A DNA stretch of 64,000 nt, from NCBI GenBank assembly GCA_037355855.1, contig CM074765.1, forward strand, positions 1,798,001 to 1,862,000, in the 5' to 3' direction. Positions within the stretch are counted from its first letter, which is position 1. Each line of letters begins with the position of its first letter. Under the pieces are notes generated by a model. That model did not search any database. It was not told where the DNA came from and worked only from the letters and a program-made list of their open reading frames with translations. A program made the position numbers and the translations under genes. The stretch is from Pseudo-nitzschia pungens (taxonomy: Eukaryota > Bacillariophyta > Bacillariophyceae > Bacillariales > Bacillariaceae). Shown here piece by piece: positions 8,629-17,201 of the stretch.

Positions 8629-11056
8629 CGTAACTTTTCTTTTTCTTACGAGAACCAGTTCTCTTTGTTTTAGGCGGATAGTGACGTCTTAGATATTCTT
8701 GGACTGAATGAGTGTGATAAATATCATCATCCTTGTCACAAACATTTTCCGTCAACCACTGTCCGACTAACATCAACTTTTGACCAATTAATGTCCTATT
8801 CTCTTTGAATCCCTGACCAACCAACAAAGTAATTCGTGGATCTTCCCTGATGTAACCATTGGGATACTTTTTTGCATCTGATGGCTTTGAGATAACTTCA
8901 TCAACGGTCACCATAAAATTATACATTCCAAAATGTTTAGCAAGTTGAAATGGTGTATGCCATGAAGTGCAATATTGATAAGCCAATACAGATCTGCCGC
9001 ACGACGCAGCTTTACGTCGAGAAGTATCGTCTTTCATAGCGTTATAAGTAGTGATTGGGTCACGAATTCTCCGTTTCAACTTTTTATCAATTCTATACTG
9101 ACCATCATTGTATTTTTTTTTTTTTTTTTTTCGAGATTGGTTTCCGTTTTCTGTTTCAGAATCATCCGAGGGTTGGTAATCATCATCTTCGTTTTCGTAT
9201 TCGGAAACACTTTCATTGCCATCTTCGGCACTGATTATGTCGTTTTCTTCGTGTTCGGAAACACTTTCATCGCCATCTTCGACACTGGTTCCGTCGTTTT
9301 CTTCGTGTTCGGAAACACTTTCATCGTCCTCTTCGTTACCGGTTTCGTCGTCTTCGTCGTGATAACGGTTGTCTCCGTTTTGGTGTTCGGAAACACTTTC
9401 ATCGTCCTCTTCGTTACCGGTTTCGTCGTCTCCGTCGTGATAACGCTTGTCTCCATTTTGGTATTCCGAATAATGGTTTACTGGCTGATTTACAACATCA
9501 GAAGGAAATGTATTGCTTGTCCCAAACAAGTTTTTAGCTCCATAATCAAGTTGCCATTTATAATCAATGCTGCCATCATATTTTTCTTCAACAGTCGAAC
9601 GATGATCATCTCCAGAATAGTTATTTGTGGTAAACCGTTTAAGTCCATGATTTTGACTTTTTTCTGACCGTTTGTATGCTTCGTTGCTATTGTCAATTAG
9701 AACGGATCGTGATGATCTCTTTTTCGAACTTCGAGCGGCCTTTGAAGTAGCGGATGACGGATATACTGGTGCCGGTTTCTTTTCGGTACCGGATGGTGAT
9801 CTCTTTTTCGAACTTCGAGAGGCCTTTGCAGTAGCGGATGACGGATATACTGGTGGGGGTTTCTTTTCGGTCGGATGTACTGGTGCCGGTTTCTTTTCGG
9901 TCGGATATACTGGTGCCGGTTTCTTTTCGGTACCGGATGGTGATCTCTTTTTCGAACTTCGAAATGTGTTTGCAGTAGCGGATGACGGATATACTGGTGC
10001 CGGTTTCTTTTCGGTCTGATGTACTGGTGCCGGTTTCTTTTCCGTACGGGATGATGATCTCTTTTTCGAACTTCGAAATGTGTTTGCAGTAGCGGATGAC
10101 GGATATACTGGTGCCGGTTTCTTTTCGGTACCGGATGGTGATCTCTTCTTCGAACTTCGAGAGGCCTTTACAGTAGCGGATGACGGATATACTGGTGGGG
10201 GTTTCTTTTCGGTCGGATGTACTGGTGCCGGTTTCTTTTCGGTACCGGATGGTGATCTCTTTTTCGAACTTCGAGCGGCCTTTGCAGTAGCGGATGACGG
10301 ATATACTGGTGCCGGTTTCTTTTCGGTCGGATGTACTGGTGCCGGTTTCTTTTCCGTACGGGATGATGATCTCTTTTTCGAACTTCGAAATGTGTTTGCA
10401 GTAGCGGATGACGGATATACTGGTGCCGGTTTCTTTTCGGTACCGGATGGTGATCTCTTTTTCGAACTTCGAGCGGCCTTTGCAGTAGCGGATGACGGAT
10501 ATACTGGTGCCGGTTTCTTTTCCTCATATGACGGTGAATTCCTTTTCGAATTTCGAGAGGCGTTTGCAGCTGTTGAAGACATAATTTGATTCCCGGTATT
10601 CGTTGAGGATAATCTTCCGGAACTAAGAGAATCATCGGTAACAGAAGAATGAAGCATTAACGGTGGTTTCATGAACGAATTCTCGTATGAACGTAGATTG
10701 AAAGGAGGAGGATTATCTCTGAAAAAAGAGTTACCGGATGAAAAAAAATCATAATGGGATAGTTTATCATCCTCAACGGAGTTATGATTCTGACCGAAAC
10801 TGTCGATAACTCGTTCATTATCGTGACATATCAATGACGATTCTTTATAATCGACTCGTGGTATATTCCGAGATGGATACTTATGTGCTTGACGAAGTCG
10901 ACGACCGTGGCTGTCTTCAGCCGAGTTACTTGTCACAGACGATGAATGACGTCCTCTTCCCCGCCCACTCACCCGACCTATGTTAGCTCTGTACATGTTA
11001 TATCGTTCTTCGAACAATATTGGGATGAAATTGTGATACAATGAAGGAAAACTCAT
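8402..11056 (-). CDS. Transposon accessory protein 3, repeat-rich
   Basis: An 884-aa protein from the ATG at 11054-11056, minus strand, tail-to-tail with accessory gene 2 (147 bp apart). Residues 1-150 are Ser/Arg/Asn-rich. About residues 165-465 consist of a 28-aa repeat (KKPAPVYPSSATAKAARSSK and so on) mixed with 10-aa units (TEKKPAPVHP). An acidic zone with EHQNGDNRYHDEDDETGNEE-type repeats follows. The only globular-looking segment is about residues 675-805 (AASCGRSVLAYQYCTSWHTP..., ITLLVGQGF, LIGQKLMLVGQWLTENV). The end is a 12-residue acidic repeat. The charge pattern (basic array then acidic array) suggests a scaffold or DNA-associated protein. No family recognised. The globular part lacks the Cys module of the other accessory genes. 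Confidence 0.65.
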   Translation of the reverse strand: MSFPSLYHNFIPILFEERYNMYRANIGRVSGRGRGRHSSSVTSNSAEDSHGRRLRQAHKYPSRNIPRVDYKESSLICHDNERVIDSFGQNHNSVEDDKLSHYDFFSSGNSFFRDNPPPFNLRSYENSFMKPPLMLHSSVTDDSLSSGRLSSTNTGNQIMSSTAANASRNSKRNSPSYEEKKPAPVYPSSATAKAARSSKKRSPSGTEKKPAPVYPSSATANTFRSSKKRSSSRTEKKPAPVHPTEKKPAPVYPSSATAKAARSSKKRSPSGTEKKPAPVHPTEKKPPPVYPSSATVKASRSSKKRSPSGTEKKPAPVYPSSATANTFRSSKKRSSSRTEKKPAPVHQTEKKPAPVYPSSATANTFRSSKKRSPSGTEKKPAPVYPTEKKPAPVHPTEKKPPPVYPSSATAKASRSSKKRSPSGTEKKPAPVYPSSATSKAARSSKKRSSRSVLIDNSNEAYKRSEKSQNHGLKRFTTNNYSGDDHRSTVEEKYDGSIDYKWQLDYGAKNLFGTSNTFPSDVVNQPVNHYSEYQNGDKRYHDGDDETGNEEDDESVSEHQNGDNRYHDEDDETGNEEDDESVSEHEENDGTSVEDGDESVSEHEENDIISAEDGNESVSEYENEDDDYQPSDDSETENGNQSRKKKKKKYNDGQYRIDKKLKRRIRDPITTYNAMKDDTSRRKAASCGRSVLAYQYCTSWHTPFQLAKHFGMYNFMVTVDEVISKPSDAKKYPNGYIREDPRITLLVGQGFKENRTLIGQKLMLVGQWLTENVCDKDDDIYHTHSVQEYLRRHYPPKTKRTGSRKKKKSYVEGNDHSANDNNGEGNDHSADENNGEGNDHSADENNGEGNDDSADENNGEGNDDSADENNGEGNDDSADENNGEN
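9700..10560. repeat. 84-bp and 30-bp coding tandem repeats
   Basis: About eight copies of an 84-bp unit (core GATCTCTTTTTCGAACTTCG ... GCAGTAGCGGATGACGGATA) with inserted 30-bp units (TACTGGTGCCGGTTTCTTTT ...) that add or drop whole 10-aa blocks. All changes keep the frame, so the array is under coding constraint. It encodes the KKPAPVYP repeat of the 884-aa protein. Confidence 0.9.
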
Positions 11057-11428
11057 TACAATATATCAAAGATTAAAATACGTCCAAAGACCAAAACAGT
11101 TGGGAAGTCTGTGTTCACGGATGACAGAAATGGAAAAAACCAGAATAACAACAATCCAAAAAAAAAACTTAAAAAAGGAACCGGTTACGTAAACAACAAC
11201 GGAAAGATGCCAAACTCAAAAAAGAAAACCAACAGAAAATAACCGACACTTCTCATTTAAATCACTCTAACGGATGGAATCGGTAATGAACCCACATTGT
11301 CACTGTAGTAAAAAATTACAAAACCGACATAACAGTGTATGTAATTGTTGAGTTATAATATAGTTATTGATATGAAACGATTCACATTGGAGATTCAATT
11401 CTAACCCATATATGGATATCATTGTTAA
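11057..11428. other. Spacer between minus-strand transposon genes
   Basis: 372 bp of AT-rich sequence separating the two minus-strand genes of the element. It should contain the promoter of the 884-aa gene and the 3' end of the 550-aa gene. No ORF or repeat stands out. Confidence 0.5.
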
Positions 11429-13081
11429 TCAGGAAGAAGTACTACTGTCGGATGGATAAAGAAAACACGGAGGAGTTTTCTTCATACACTCGTTTCTGTT
11501 TTCTGTTACTTCTTCCTCATTTTTAAATGACGTAGTAGACAAATCATTTGGAGAATGTGTATCATCACTTTTAGCAGATTCATGAAACTCAGAATAGATT
11601 GGAGCCACTTTTCGACAAGGAATGGATTGCCCTGGAGATTTTTCTTCACAGTTAGCATGACATGTAACAACACTAGCACCAACTGAATTTCCAAAAACGG
11701 ACCGATCTGCGATGTTATCACGAACGTCTTTGGAAGATTTACTGGACGTAGTGTCGTTATCAAAAGAACGACGGTAACGCATCTGGTTGAGATCGTATTT
11801 CTCTTGTAATTTGAATCTGTCAGGACCATCCAATCGTCGTACTTTTTTCAAAGTATTAGAAGGAAACCATTTATAAGCAAAAATAGATGCACAGAAAGGT
11901 AAAGCCTTTGAACTTTTCAATCCGAAATGAAGACGACAGATTCGATAGAAGAAACTTCTCCGCATCGCATTTTCGTCCAATTCTTTTTTACTGTCATGAC
12001 ATCTTTTATTGAAATGCTTGGACGTATCAAGAAAAGCACGTTCTATCTTCCGCTTATGGATGCAAGATATTCTATCACACCCTAAACATTTTTCTGAGTA
12101 TTTCTCAATTTGCCGAAAGGGACTGTACGCGTTGATGACATCACCCGTTGATCTGTTCGACGTTTCACTTTCTTGTGTATTTTTTGACTCTTGCGAACTG
12201 GGAAGGGTATTATCGGTATCAAGAGAAGGTGGTAAAGAACATGGGCGAAGGACACCGTCCGAACTCATGCAATAGTATCGAAGATCTTTGTCGGATGAAC
12301 AATGAGTTTGGTTTATTTTTGAGATATTCGATGGAGGGTTGACATCGACGTTTGAATTAACAACAGGAAAAAGACTTGAAGGTTCAGTAGAAGATAAACT
12401 AGATTCATCGGCAACTGCGGAGGGCTTTTGATTCAAAACATTAAATGCCCTCATAACATCATCGGGGTTAAGAGAAACACCAAATGCTCCACAAGATTGA
12501 CGCAACTGCTTGCGAGCAAGGCACATGTCGTCACGAATGGAGTCCAGATTCTCTCCCGGAATCACCTTTTTTTCGTTATGTGATACAACATCTCTACCGG
12601 ATATTTTTGATTTTGTCAGAGAACTCTTATCACCACGAATACAGGTAGCATTCTGTTTATTTGGTGATGCTGTCTTGATGTCCACAAATCGAAGAATAGT
12701 GTTGTCATGAGTAGGCTTTTGACGAGGTACTTTCCGTGATTTCAAGTCACCAAGTAGATTCGGAGGTTGCTTTAATTGCGTTGCTTTGTCAGTCTTCGGT
12801 TGTCTAAACGATCTGGTGTATGGTCTGCGGATATCTCTCTTTTTAATTATTCCAGGAAAGTTACCACCAGCATTAGGTTTAGTAAATTTGACATTTACAT
12901 GACTGCTCTTGTTATTATCCTTTAATTTTGTAGAAGTGTTTGATGACTTTTCGATTGCTGTAACCTTACCAGAATCAGGACATCCACCCGGCCTTTTCGA
13001 AGATGTATTTTGTACAACATCATCTGAAAGAGAGTGGTTTTCCTTAGATTTGTTATATCTGTCGTTGTAACGGTAACTCAT
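11429..13081 (-). CDS. Transposon accessory protein 4, Cys-rich module
   Basis: A 550-aa protein; I take the ATG at 13081 (MSYRYNDRYNKS), as the frame upstream has only a GTG. Most of it is Ser/Lys/Asn-rich and probably disordered. A compact module at about residues 330-415 reads CLGC-x4-C-x-HKRKIERAF, then MRRSFFYRICRL, then FCASIFAYKWF. This is the same order and spacing as the modules in the two plus-strand accessory proteins. It is transcribed from the right end toward the centre, so the element has three module proteins, two from the left and one from the right. The N-terminal part does not carry the MKWY motif of the other two. Function unknown. Confidence 0.65.
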   Translation of the reverse strand: MSYRYNDRYNKSKENHSLSDDVVQNTSSKRPGGCPDSGKVTAIEKSSNTSTKLKDNNKSSHVNVKFTKPNAGGNFPGIIKKRDIRRPYTRSFRQPKTDKATQLKQPPNLLGDLKSRKVPRQKPTHDNTILRFVDIKTASPNKQNATCIRGDKSSLTKSKISGRDVVSHNEKKVIPGENLDSIRDDMCLARKQLRQSCGAFGVSLNPDDVMRAFNVLNQKPSAVADESSLSSTEPSSLFPVVNSNVDVNPPSNISKINQTHCSSDKDLRYYCMSSDGVLRPCSLPPSLDTDNTLPSSQESKNTQESETSNRSTGDVINAYSPFRQIEKYSEKCLGCDRISCIHKRKIERAFLDTSKHFNKRCHDSKKELDENAMRRSFFYRICRLHFGLKSSKALPFCASIFAYKWFPSNTLKKVRRLDGPDRFKLQEKYDLNQMRYRRSFDNDTTSSKSSKDVRDNIADRSVFGNSVGASVVTCHANCEEKSPGQSIPCRKVAPIYSEFHESAKSDDTHSPNDLSTTSFKNEEEVTENRNECMKKTPPCFLYPSDSSTSS

Positions 13082-13581
13082 GATTACTAGTGACACCAGG
13101 TTTCATTCTCTGGAATATGACTGATTACATTGTAGACGGTTTCCGTCAATTTGAGTAACGGAAGGAGTAAAAAAAAAAAAAGGAATACGTCACTAAGAGA
13201 ATCTGAACTGACTTCAACCGAAAGGAAGATCGACAAAATTGTGTTTCGAATAAAATTTTAGGCCGGATGACGTGATGAAAGACAGACAATATTCAAATCG
13301 AAGTAACATGATTGGTTAATTAGTATGTCCTATGCGCGCAAGCCGAAAAACCATGCCGTCTCGATGCTGTCACTCAAAAACACACAATTTTTGGCCCAAT
13401 TTCTGTATTCGAGAGCTTACTAAGGGAAGAGGAAGCGAAGTTGTTTAAAAGTAAATATAGAGCATTGTAGAGTAGAGTGTTAGCTAACAGAGGATGTCTT
13501 TACTTTGAACAGAGGTGATGTATGCAAGGAGATATTCCAAAAAGCAAAGATGCTGTCACTCGACATGATTCATTATGGTAA
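13082..13581. other. Transposon right subterminal region
   Basis: Non-coding. It contains GATGCTGTCACTC at 13362-13374 and GATGCTGTCACTCGACATGA at 13549-13568, both matching the reverse complement of 2204-2217. A short hyphenated palindrome (TTTCCGTCAATTTGAGTAAC GGAA) lies near 13140-13165. It probably holds the promoter of the 550-aa gene. Confidence 0.45.
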
Positions 13582-13594
13582 ACGTGATTCATTA
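13582..13594 (-). repeat. Candidate right terminal inverted repeat
   Basis: ACGTGATTCATTA; its reverse complement matches the left edge AAATGAATCACGT at 12 of 13 positions. It is followed by TA at 13595-13596. See the whole-element entry for the limits of this call. Confidence 0.5.
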
Positions 13595-13705
13595 TAATTA
13601 ATTACGGGTACGTAAACCTTAGCAGCACCCAATACCAATTCAAGAACGAGTAAGATTACGATGATGGCCACTATCTAACTCGCACTAATAACCGCTCCTA
13701 ACCTA

Positions 13706-13796
13706 CTACAAAATTCCTAACAGCTGTCCTCAAGTCCACGTAGAAATTAGTCCATATGCGCGTAGAACCAACGGACAGCTGTTAGGAATTTTGTAG
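13706..13796. mobile_element. MITE copy 1 (91 bp, TA-flanked)
   Basis: A 91-bp palindromic element, CTACAAAATTCCTAACAGCT ... to ... TTTTGTAG, with 24-bp perfect terminal inverted repeats and TA on both sides (13704-13705, 13797-13798). The centre contains CGTAGAAATTAGT, shared with the two other copies in this window. It encodes nothing. This copy differs from the others in the middle (CTCAAGTCCA versus CCCCGGTTTC), so it is the oldest or a distinct subfamily. Confidence 0.85.
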
Positions 13797-13805
13797 TACT
13801 ACAGG

Positions 13806-14595
13806 CAGGGGTCATAATATAAAGGGGTATGCCACGATGCGCGCTCCAGTACAAAAACTTCGTTCGAATCTGGAAAAAAAATTACCTATGCGTGGCACAA
13901 CTAACAAAACCTGTCCCCTCATTTTTTTCTTTCAATTTGTTTTTAACTAACAAACACTAGTTAAAATACCTTAACTTCAGATACTAACAACTCAATCAAA
14001 AATCAATTCTAATCTCTATTTCAAATACCTGCATTATAGTTTAAACTGTTTTAAACAAGAATATCCAATAATACTGAGGTTTTGAATGAGCCTAAAGTCA
14101 TCTATTACTGATACAAAGTTGAAGGCCTTTTTTTTCTTCAGACGTGCTACAAATTGTCAGTCATGCACCTGACTTCCCCAGTCATGAACCCAACTTCGCC
14201 AGTCATGCACCAAAATTCGCCAGTCATGCACCCAAAAAGGCCGTAAATTAATCATATGTTTCATATCTATTAAGGGTATCTTCTGCGAAAAAGCCTAAAA
14301 ATGGCCTTCAATTTTGTATCAGTAATAGATGACTTTAGGCTCGTTCAAAACCTCAGTATTATTAGATGTTCTTGTTTAAAACAGTTTAAACTATAATGCA
14401 GGTATTTGAAATATAGATTAGAATTGATTTTTGATAGAGTTGTTACTATCTGAAGTTAAGGTATTTTAACTAGTGTTTGTTAGTTAAAAACAAATTGAAA
14501 AAAATGAGGGGACAGGTTTTGCTATTTGTGCCAGCATAGGTAATTTTTTTTTCTCGCGCAGTGGCATAAGTTACCCCTTTATATTATGACCCCTG
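13806..14595. mobile_element. 790-bp foldback element with 7-bp TSD
   Basis: Left arm 13806-14127 and right arm 14303-14595 are imperfect inverted complements over some 300 bp. The termini read CAGGGGTCATAATATAAAGG and its complement. The flanks are identical: CTACAGG at 13799-13805 and at 14596-14602, a 7-bp target-site duplication. The CAGGG start recalls hAT elements, but those make 8-bp duplications, so the superfamily is open. No coding capacity. The loop holds a small tandem repeat. It lies just outside the right end of the large transposon and almost touching MITE copy 1. Confidence 0.88.
14158..14238. repeat. CAGTCATGCACC tandem repeat in the foldback loop
   Basis: Four copies of a roughly 21-bp unit (CAGTCATGCACC plus ACTTCGC-like spacer) in the loop between the two arms of the 790-bp element. 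Copies differ by one to three bases. Confidence 0.85.
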
Positions 14596-14602
14596 CTACA
14601 GG

Positions 14603-15448
14603 TAAGGTTAACCTTACACCTTACTCGGACTGAAATTTCAAATTACAGTAACTTACTTCTACTTCGTAAGGTTACAAAAAATTTCATTATTATTTTTTCA
14701 CATTGTTTTTTCGATTTTGTTTCGTGAAAAAGAACGGTTTTGACGGGCGAAGAAATAATTCATGAGCTACAAATTTGTTTTTTGAGATAAGACTAAGATT
14801 TCGGCTCGCTCGTTTGCGACCCGCGAAAGACATCTCGATTTCTATTGCCGCTGGAAGAGAGGCATAAAACAGGTTCCCGAGGATAATGGCAGCTGCACAC
14901 GTAGAACGATTTCATTGGCTGATACAAGATGACGCGTCAATTTTCAAAATTTCAACCAATGGAATTGCATAAAGCAAAGAAGAGCGAGAAACATAGAGCA
15001 ACGGGACCCAATCGCATTCTTTCTTTTTTGCGGAGGGTGTTGAACTATGCGTCACCGCCAGATACGATATAGCCGAAAGCCGAGTCCTGTCCTTCTCTCT
15101 GACGAGGTCGGATATTATTGTGCGTCTCATCCATCCCACGAGGGTCCAACGCAGTGGATGGCTACGGTGTTCTTACGTACGAGTAGAGGAGTGTAATCCT
15201 TACTCCACGATGAAGTTGAATCCATCACTTCTATGCTCAGGCCGAGCTTACCGGTAGAATGAAAAAGACAACGAAGACACGAACCAGTCAGATGCGGATA
15301 ATCCGATAGAACAGAAAGAGGATAGCTTGAGAATTACTACGTATTTGATAGCGCCTTGATCGCCAGCACCTTCTGCTGTGTTTTAACTCCCACTCACCAA
15401 CTGTTGCCATTTAGCAATTCTTTTACCTTCTGAGATCAATTGCACGAA
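14603..15448. other. Non-coding, upstream of the thioredoxin-like gene
   Basis: Holds the promoter side of the gene at 15449. AT-rich with GTAAGGTTAAC-type motifs near the foldback element, then more mixed sequence with TCTCTCTGACGAGG at about 15093. A 75-codon minus-strand frame at 14912-15139 has no recognisable features. I see no gene. Confidence 0.5.
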
Positions 15449-16312
15449 ATGACGGGAATAATACGAAAAAGAGCATTGGTTCTCTTCTGTTCAGCTTTAT
15501 TGGCATTGAGCGGAAGAAGCGATTTTCGGCTAGAAGTGACGGCTTTTAGCTTGACGACGACTCCACGAAGAGCAGTGAAGCGAACGGTGCGGACGAGGCA
15601 AACATATCTCTACATGCAGATTGATATCAATAGGAGCAATTGCAGTAACCCTCAGTATTACCGCCATCCGAATGAGTGCCGAAGAAATAGCGCGCGAAAG
15701 GCTGCACTGGTGGACGATCACTCGTCCAGTACTTCAGAAGGAATCCGATCACGAGTCCAGAGCTTCCTGCGCAGCAAGAAGACATCGAAGAACAAAGTTG
15801 TCCAGGAGGTCACCGATATAGACGCAATCAAGCACCTCTTGGGGGAATCAAAACGTGCAGCTGCCTACACCGCAGTAATTTTTCACGCACCGTACTGTAA
15901 GGCCTGCAAGGCTTCGATGCCTCTATTCGAGAAACTTGCCAAAAAATACAGTTCGAAGGCTAGAAAGAAAAATAGGATGAAAAACAATTCCTCCTGGATC
16001 GCTTCCAAACCATCCTTGGAGCGAGAAGAATCGCAACAGACACCCATAACAACAGCAGCAAGCATGGAATTCGACCAGCAGGAGCCCTCTGTAAGGTTTC
16101 TTTCGGTACCTGTTACACAAGAAAATGCCGAAGAGCTACAAGATCGTTTTGGAGTCACCAAATTTCCTCTGGCTCACATTTACGATCCAATGGAAGGATT
16201 GGTGGACGAACGACCAGTCTTGCGGAAACTGTTCGCCGGATTCGAGGAACGTCTGGCCTCAGTAGTGGTCAGTTCTTCTAACAACAATTATTCGAATGCG
16301 ACAATGATATGA
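15449..16312 (+). CDS. Thioredoxin-fold protein, plastid-targeted candidate
   Basis: A 287-aa protein; the ATG at 15449 is chosen because the open frame above it begins with TTG. Residues 5-35 form a hydrophobic signal (ALVLFCSALLALS) followed by EVTAF, a cleavage site with Phe after it as in diatom plastid presequences. The mature part has a thioredoxin fold: AVIFHAPYCKACKASMPLFE with a CKAC pair at residues 150-153, and FGVTKFPLAHIYD with the expected cis-Pro. Between them is an insertion of about 45 residues rich in Lys/Ser/Glu that usual thioredoxins lack. The active site differs from the common CGPC, so it may be a thioredoxin-like redox protein rather than a classical m/f/h thioredoxin. 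Partner unknown. Confidence 0.75.
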   Translation: MTGIIRKRALVLFCSALLALSGRSDFRLEVTAFSLTTTPRRAVKRTVRTRQTYLYMQIDINRSNCSNPQYYRHPNECRRNSARKAALVDDHSSSTSEGIRSRVQSFLRSKKTSKNKVVQEVTDIDAIKHLLGESKRAAAYTAVIFHAPYCKACKASMPLFEKLAKKYSSKARKKNRMKNNSSWIASKPSLEREESQQTPITTAASMEFDQQEPSVRFLSVPVTQENAEELQDRFGVTKFPLAHIYDPMEGLVDERPVLRKLFAGFEERLASVVVSSSNNNYSNATMI

Positions 16313-17201
16313 TGTCAATTCTCCGCATTAGGAGCCGGCGCCCTGTATGTGTCAGTCTGCGCCATTACAGTCATTATTGATGTTTCATGCACACAATGCA
16401 CAAGTCTCAACCACCATAAAGCACCCATTGTATCCCATACAAAGTCATTGTTCACAACAAATAAAGAACAACCAGCAATAGAATCTACAGTTTTCAACGT
16501 TTTGTCTTCGAATTTCAGAATTCTGATAGGATGTAGTAATGAAGATCGCGTTTCTCGCTGAACTCTAAAAACTGCGGTACCACAAGCGAGCAAGTATTCG
16601 GTGGTGCGAATTGGTACTGTGACCTTCCTTTACTTCGTACTCTATCGATGCAGTGACCATCCACTCCATACATGGGTGCATCCATGAAAACACGCACATC
16701 CATGAAAGTGGCTTTGTTGCAATTATTGTCTGATAACCTCTGTTGATGATAATATTGCAAGATGAAGAGTCGATCAAACCTTCTATTTGACTTTTGCGAA
16801 ATTATAAGGTGTGCGTGCGATGGCTCGATTCGACCCATTGGCTCGTCTGGTGTTTAGTTTGTAGATACGCTAGAATGCATGCGTTATGATTCACCAGTTC
16901 GAGCATGTGTACATTCTGCCCTTCCGTCATCCAAGCCTGGAGGTAAAGCGAGAACAATTTAGCATCTAAGATCTGTTTTCGTACTCGTGGTCTTTCGGAG
17001 GACACTATGGTCTTCTACCTCATTTCATCGAATAATTTTTCATTCCTGCTCGATTGCAGAATCAACGTTTCAACGATACTTGCGTTCTGTCTGCAAAACG
17101 GATTTTGGTTTCACTTGATATTCCCCACAAGATTGGGATCCAATGGAGACAACAGGACATCAATACTGTTACTACTATACATACAATGTATCCAACGCAG
17201 T
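16313..17201. other. Intergenic, no gene seen
   Basis: Convergent 3' ends of the thioredoxin-like gene and the LRR gene. Open frames (16315-16593, 16515-16838, 16802-17005) overlap on the same strand, lack recognisable domains and in part have no ATG start. No repeat stands out. Confidence 0.5.

Larger units (their letters stand above)
1940..13594. mobile_element. Candidate large DNA transposon with five genes
   Basis: Seen: the left edge reads TA then AAATGAATCACGT (1940-1952), and the right edge (13582-13594) is its reverse complement with one mismatch, followed by TA. Just inside, the motif GAGTGACAG recurs on both sides in opposite orientation: 1955-1963 and 2206-2217 on the left, and GATGCTGTCACTC at 13362-13374 and 13549-13561 on the right. 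The block is visibly more AT-rich than the host genes downstream. It contains a DDE/DDD transposase and four further ORFs in two convergent groups. A TA duplication fits the Tc1/mariner/pogo superfamily, as does the transposase. The exact ends are inferred from one copy and may be off by tens of bases. Confidence 0.6.

Noticed and set aside
9235..9667. Frames antisense or out of phase to the 884-aa protein
   Set aside because: They exist because of its acidic and basic repeats and have no independent support.
13706..13796. MITE mobilised by the nearby DDD transposase
   Set aside because: The terminal repeats (CTACAAAATTCC) share nothing obvious with the candidate ends of the large element (AAATGAATCACGT).
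16802..17005. 67-codon minus frame downstream of the thioredoxin-like gene
   Set aside because: Begins with GTG rather than ATG, no domain, overlaps other frames.
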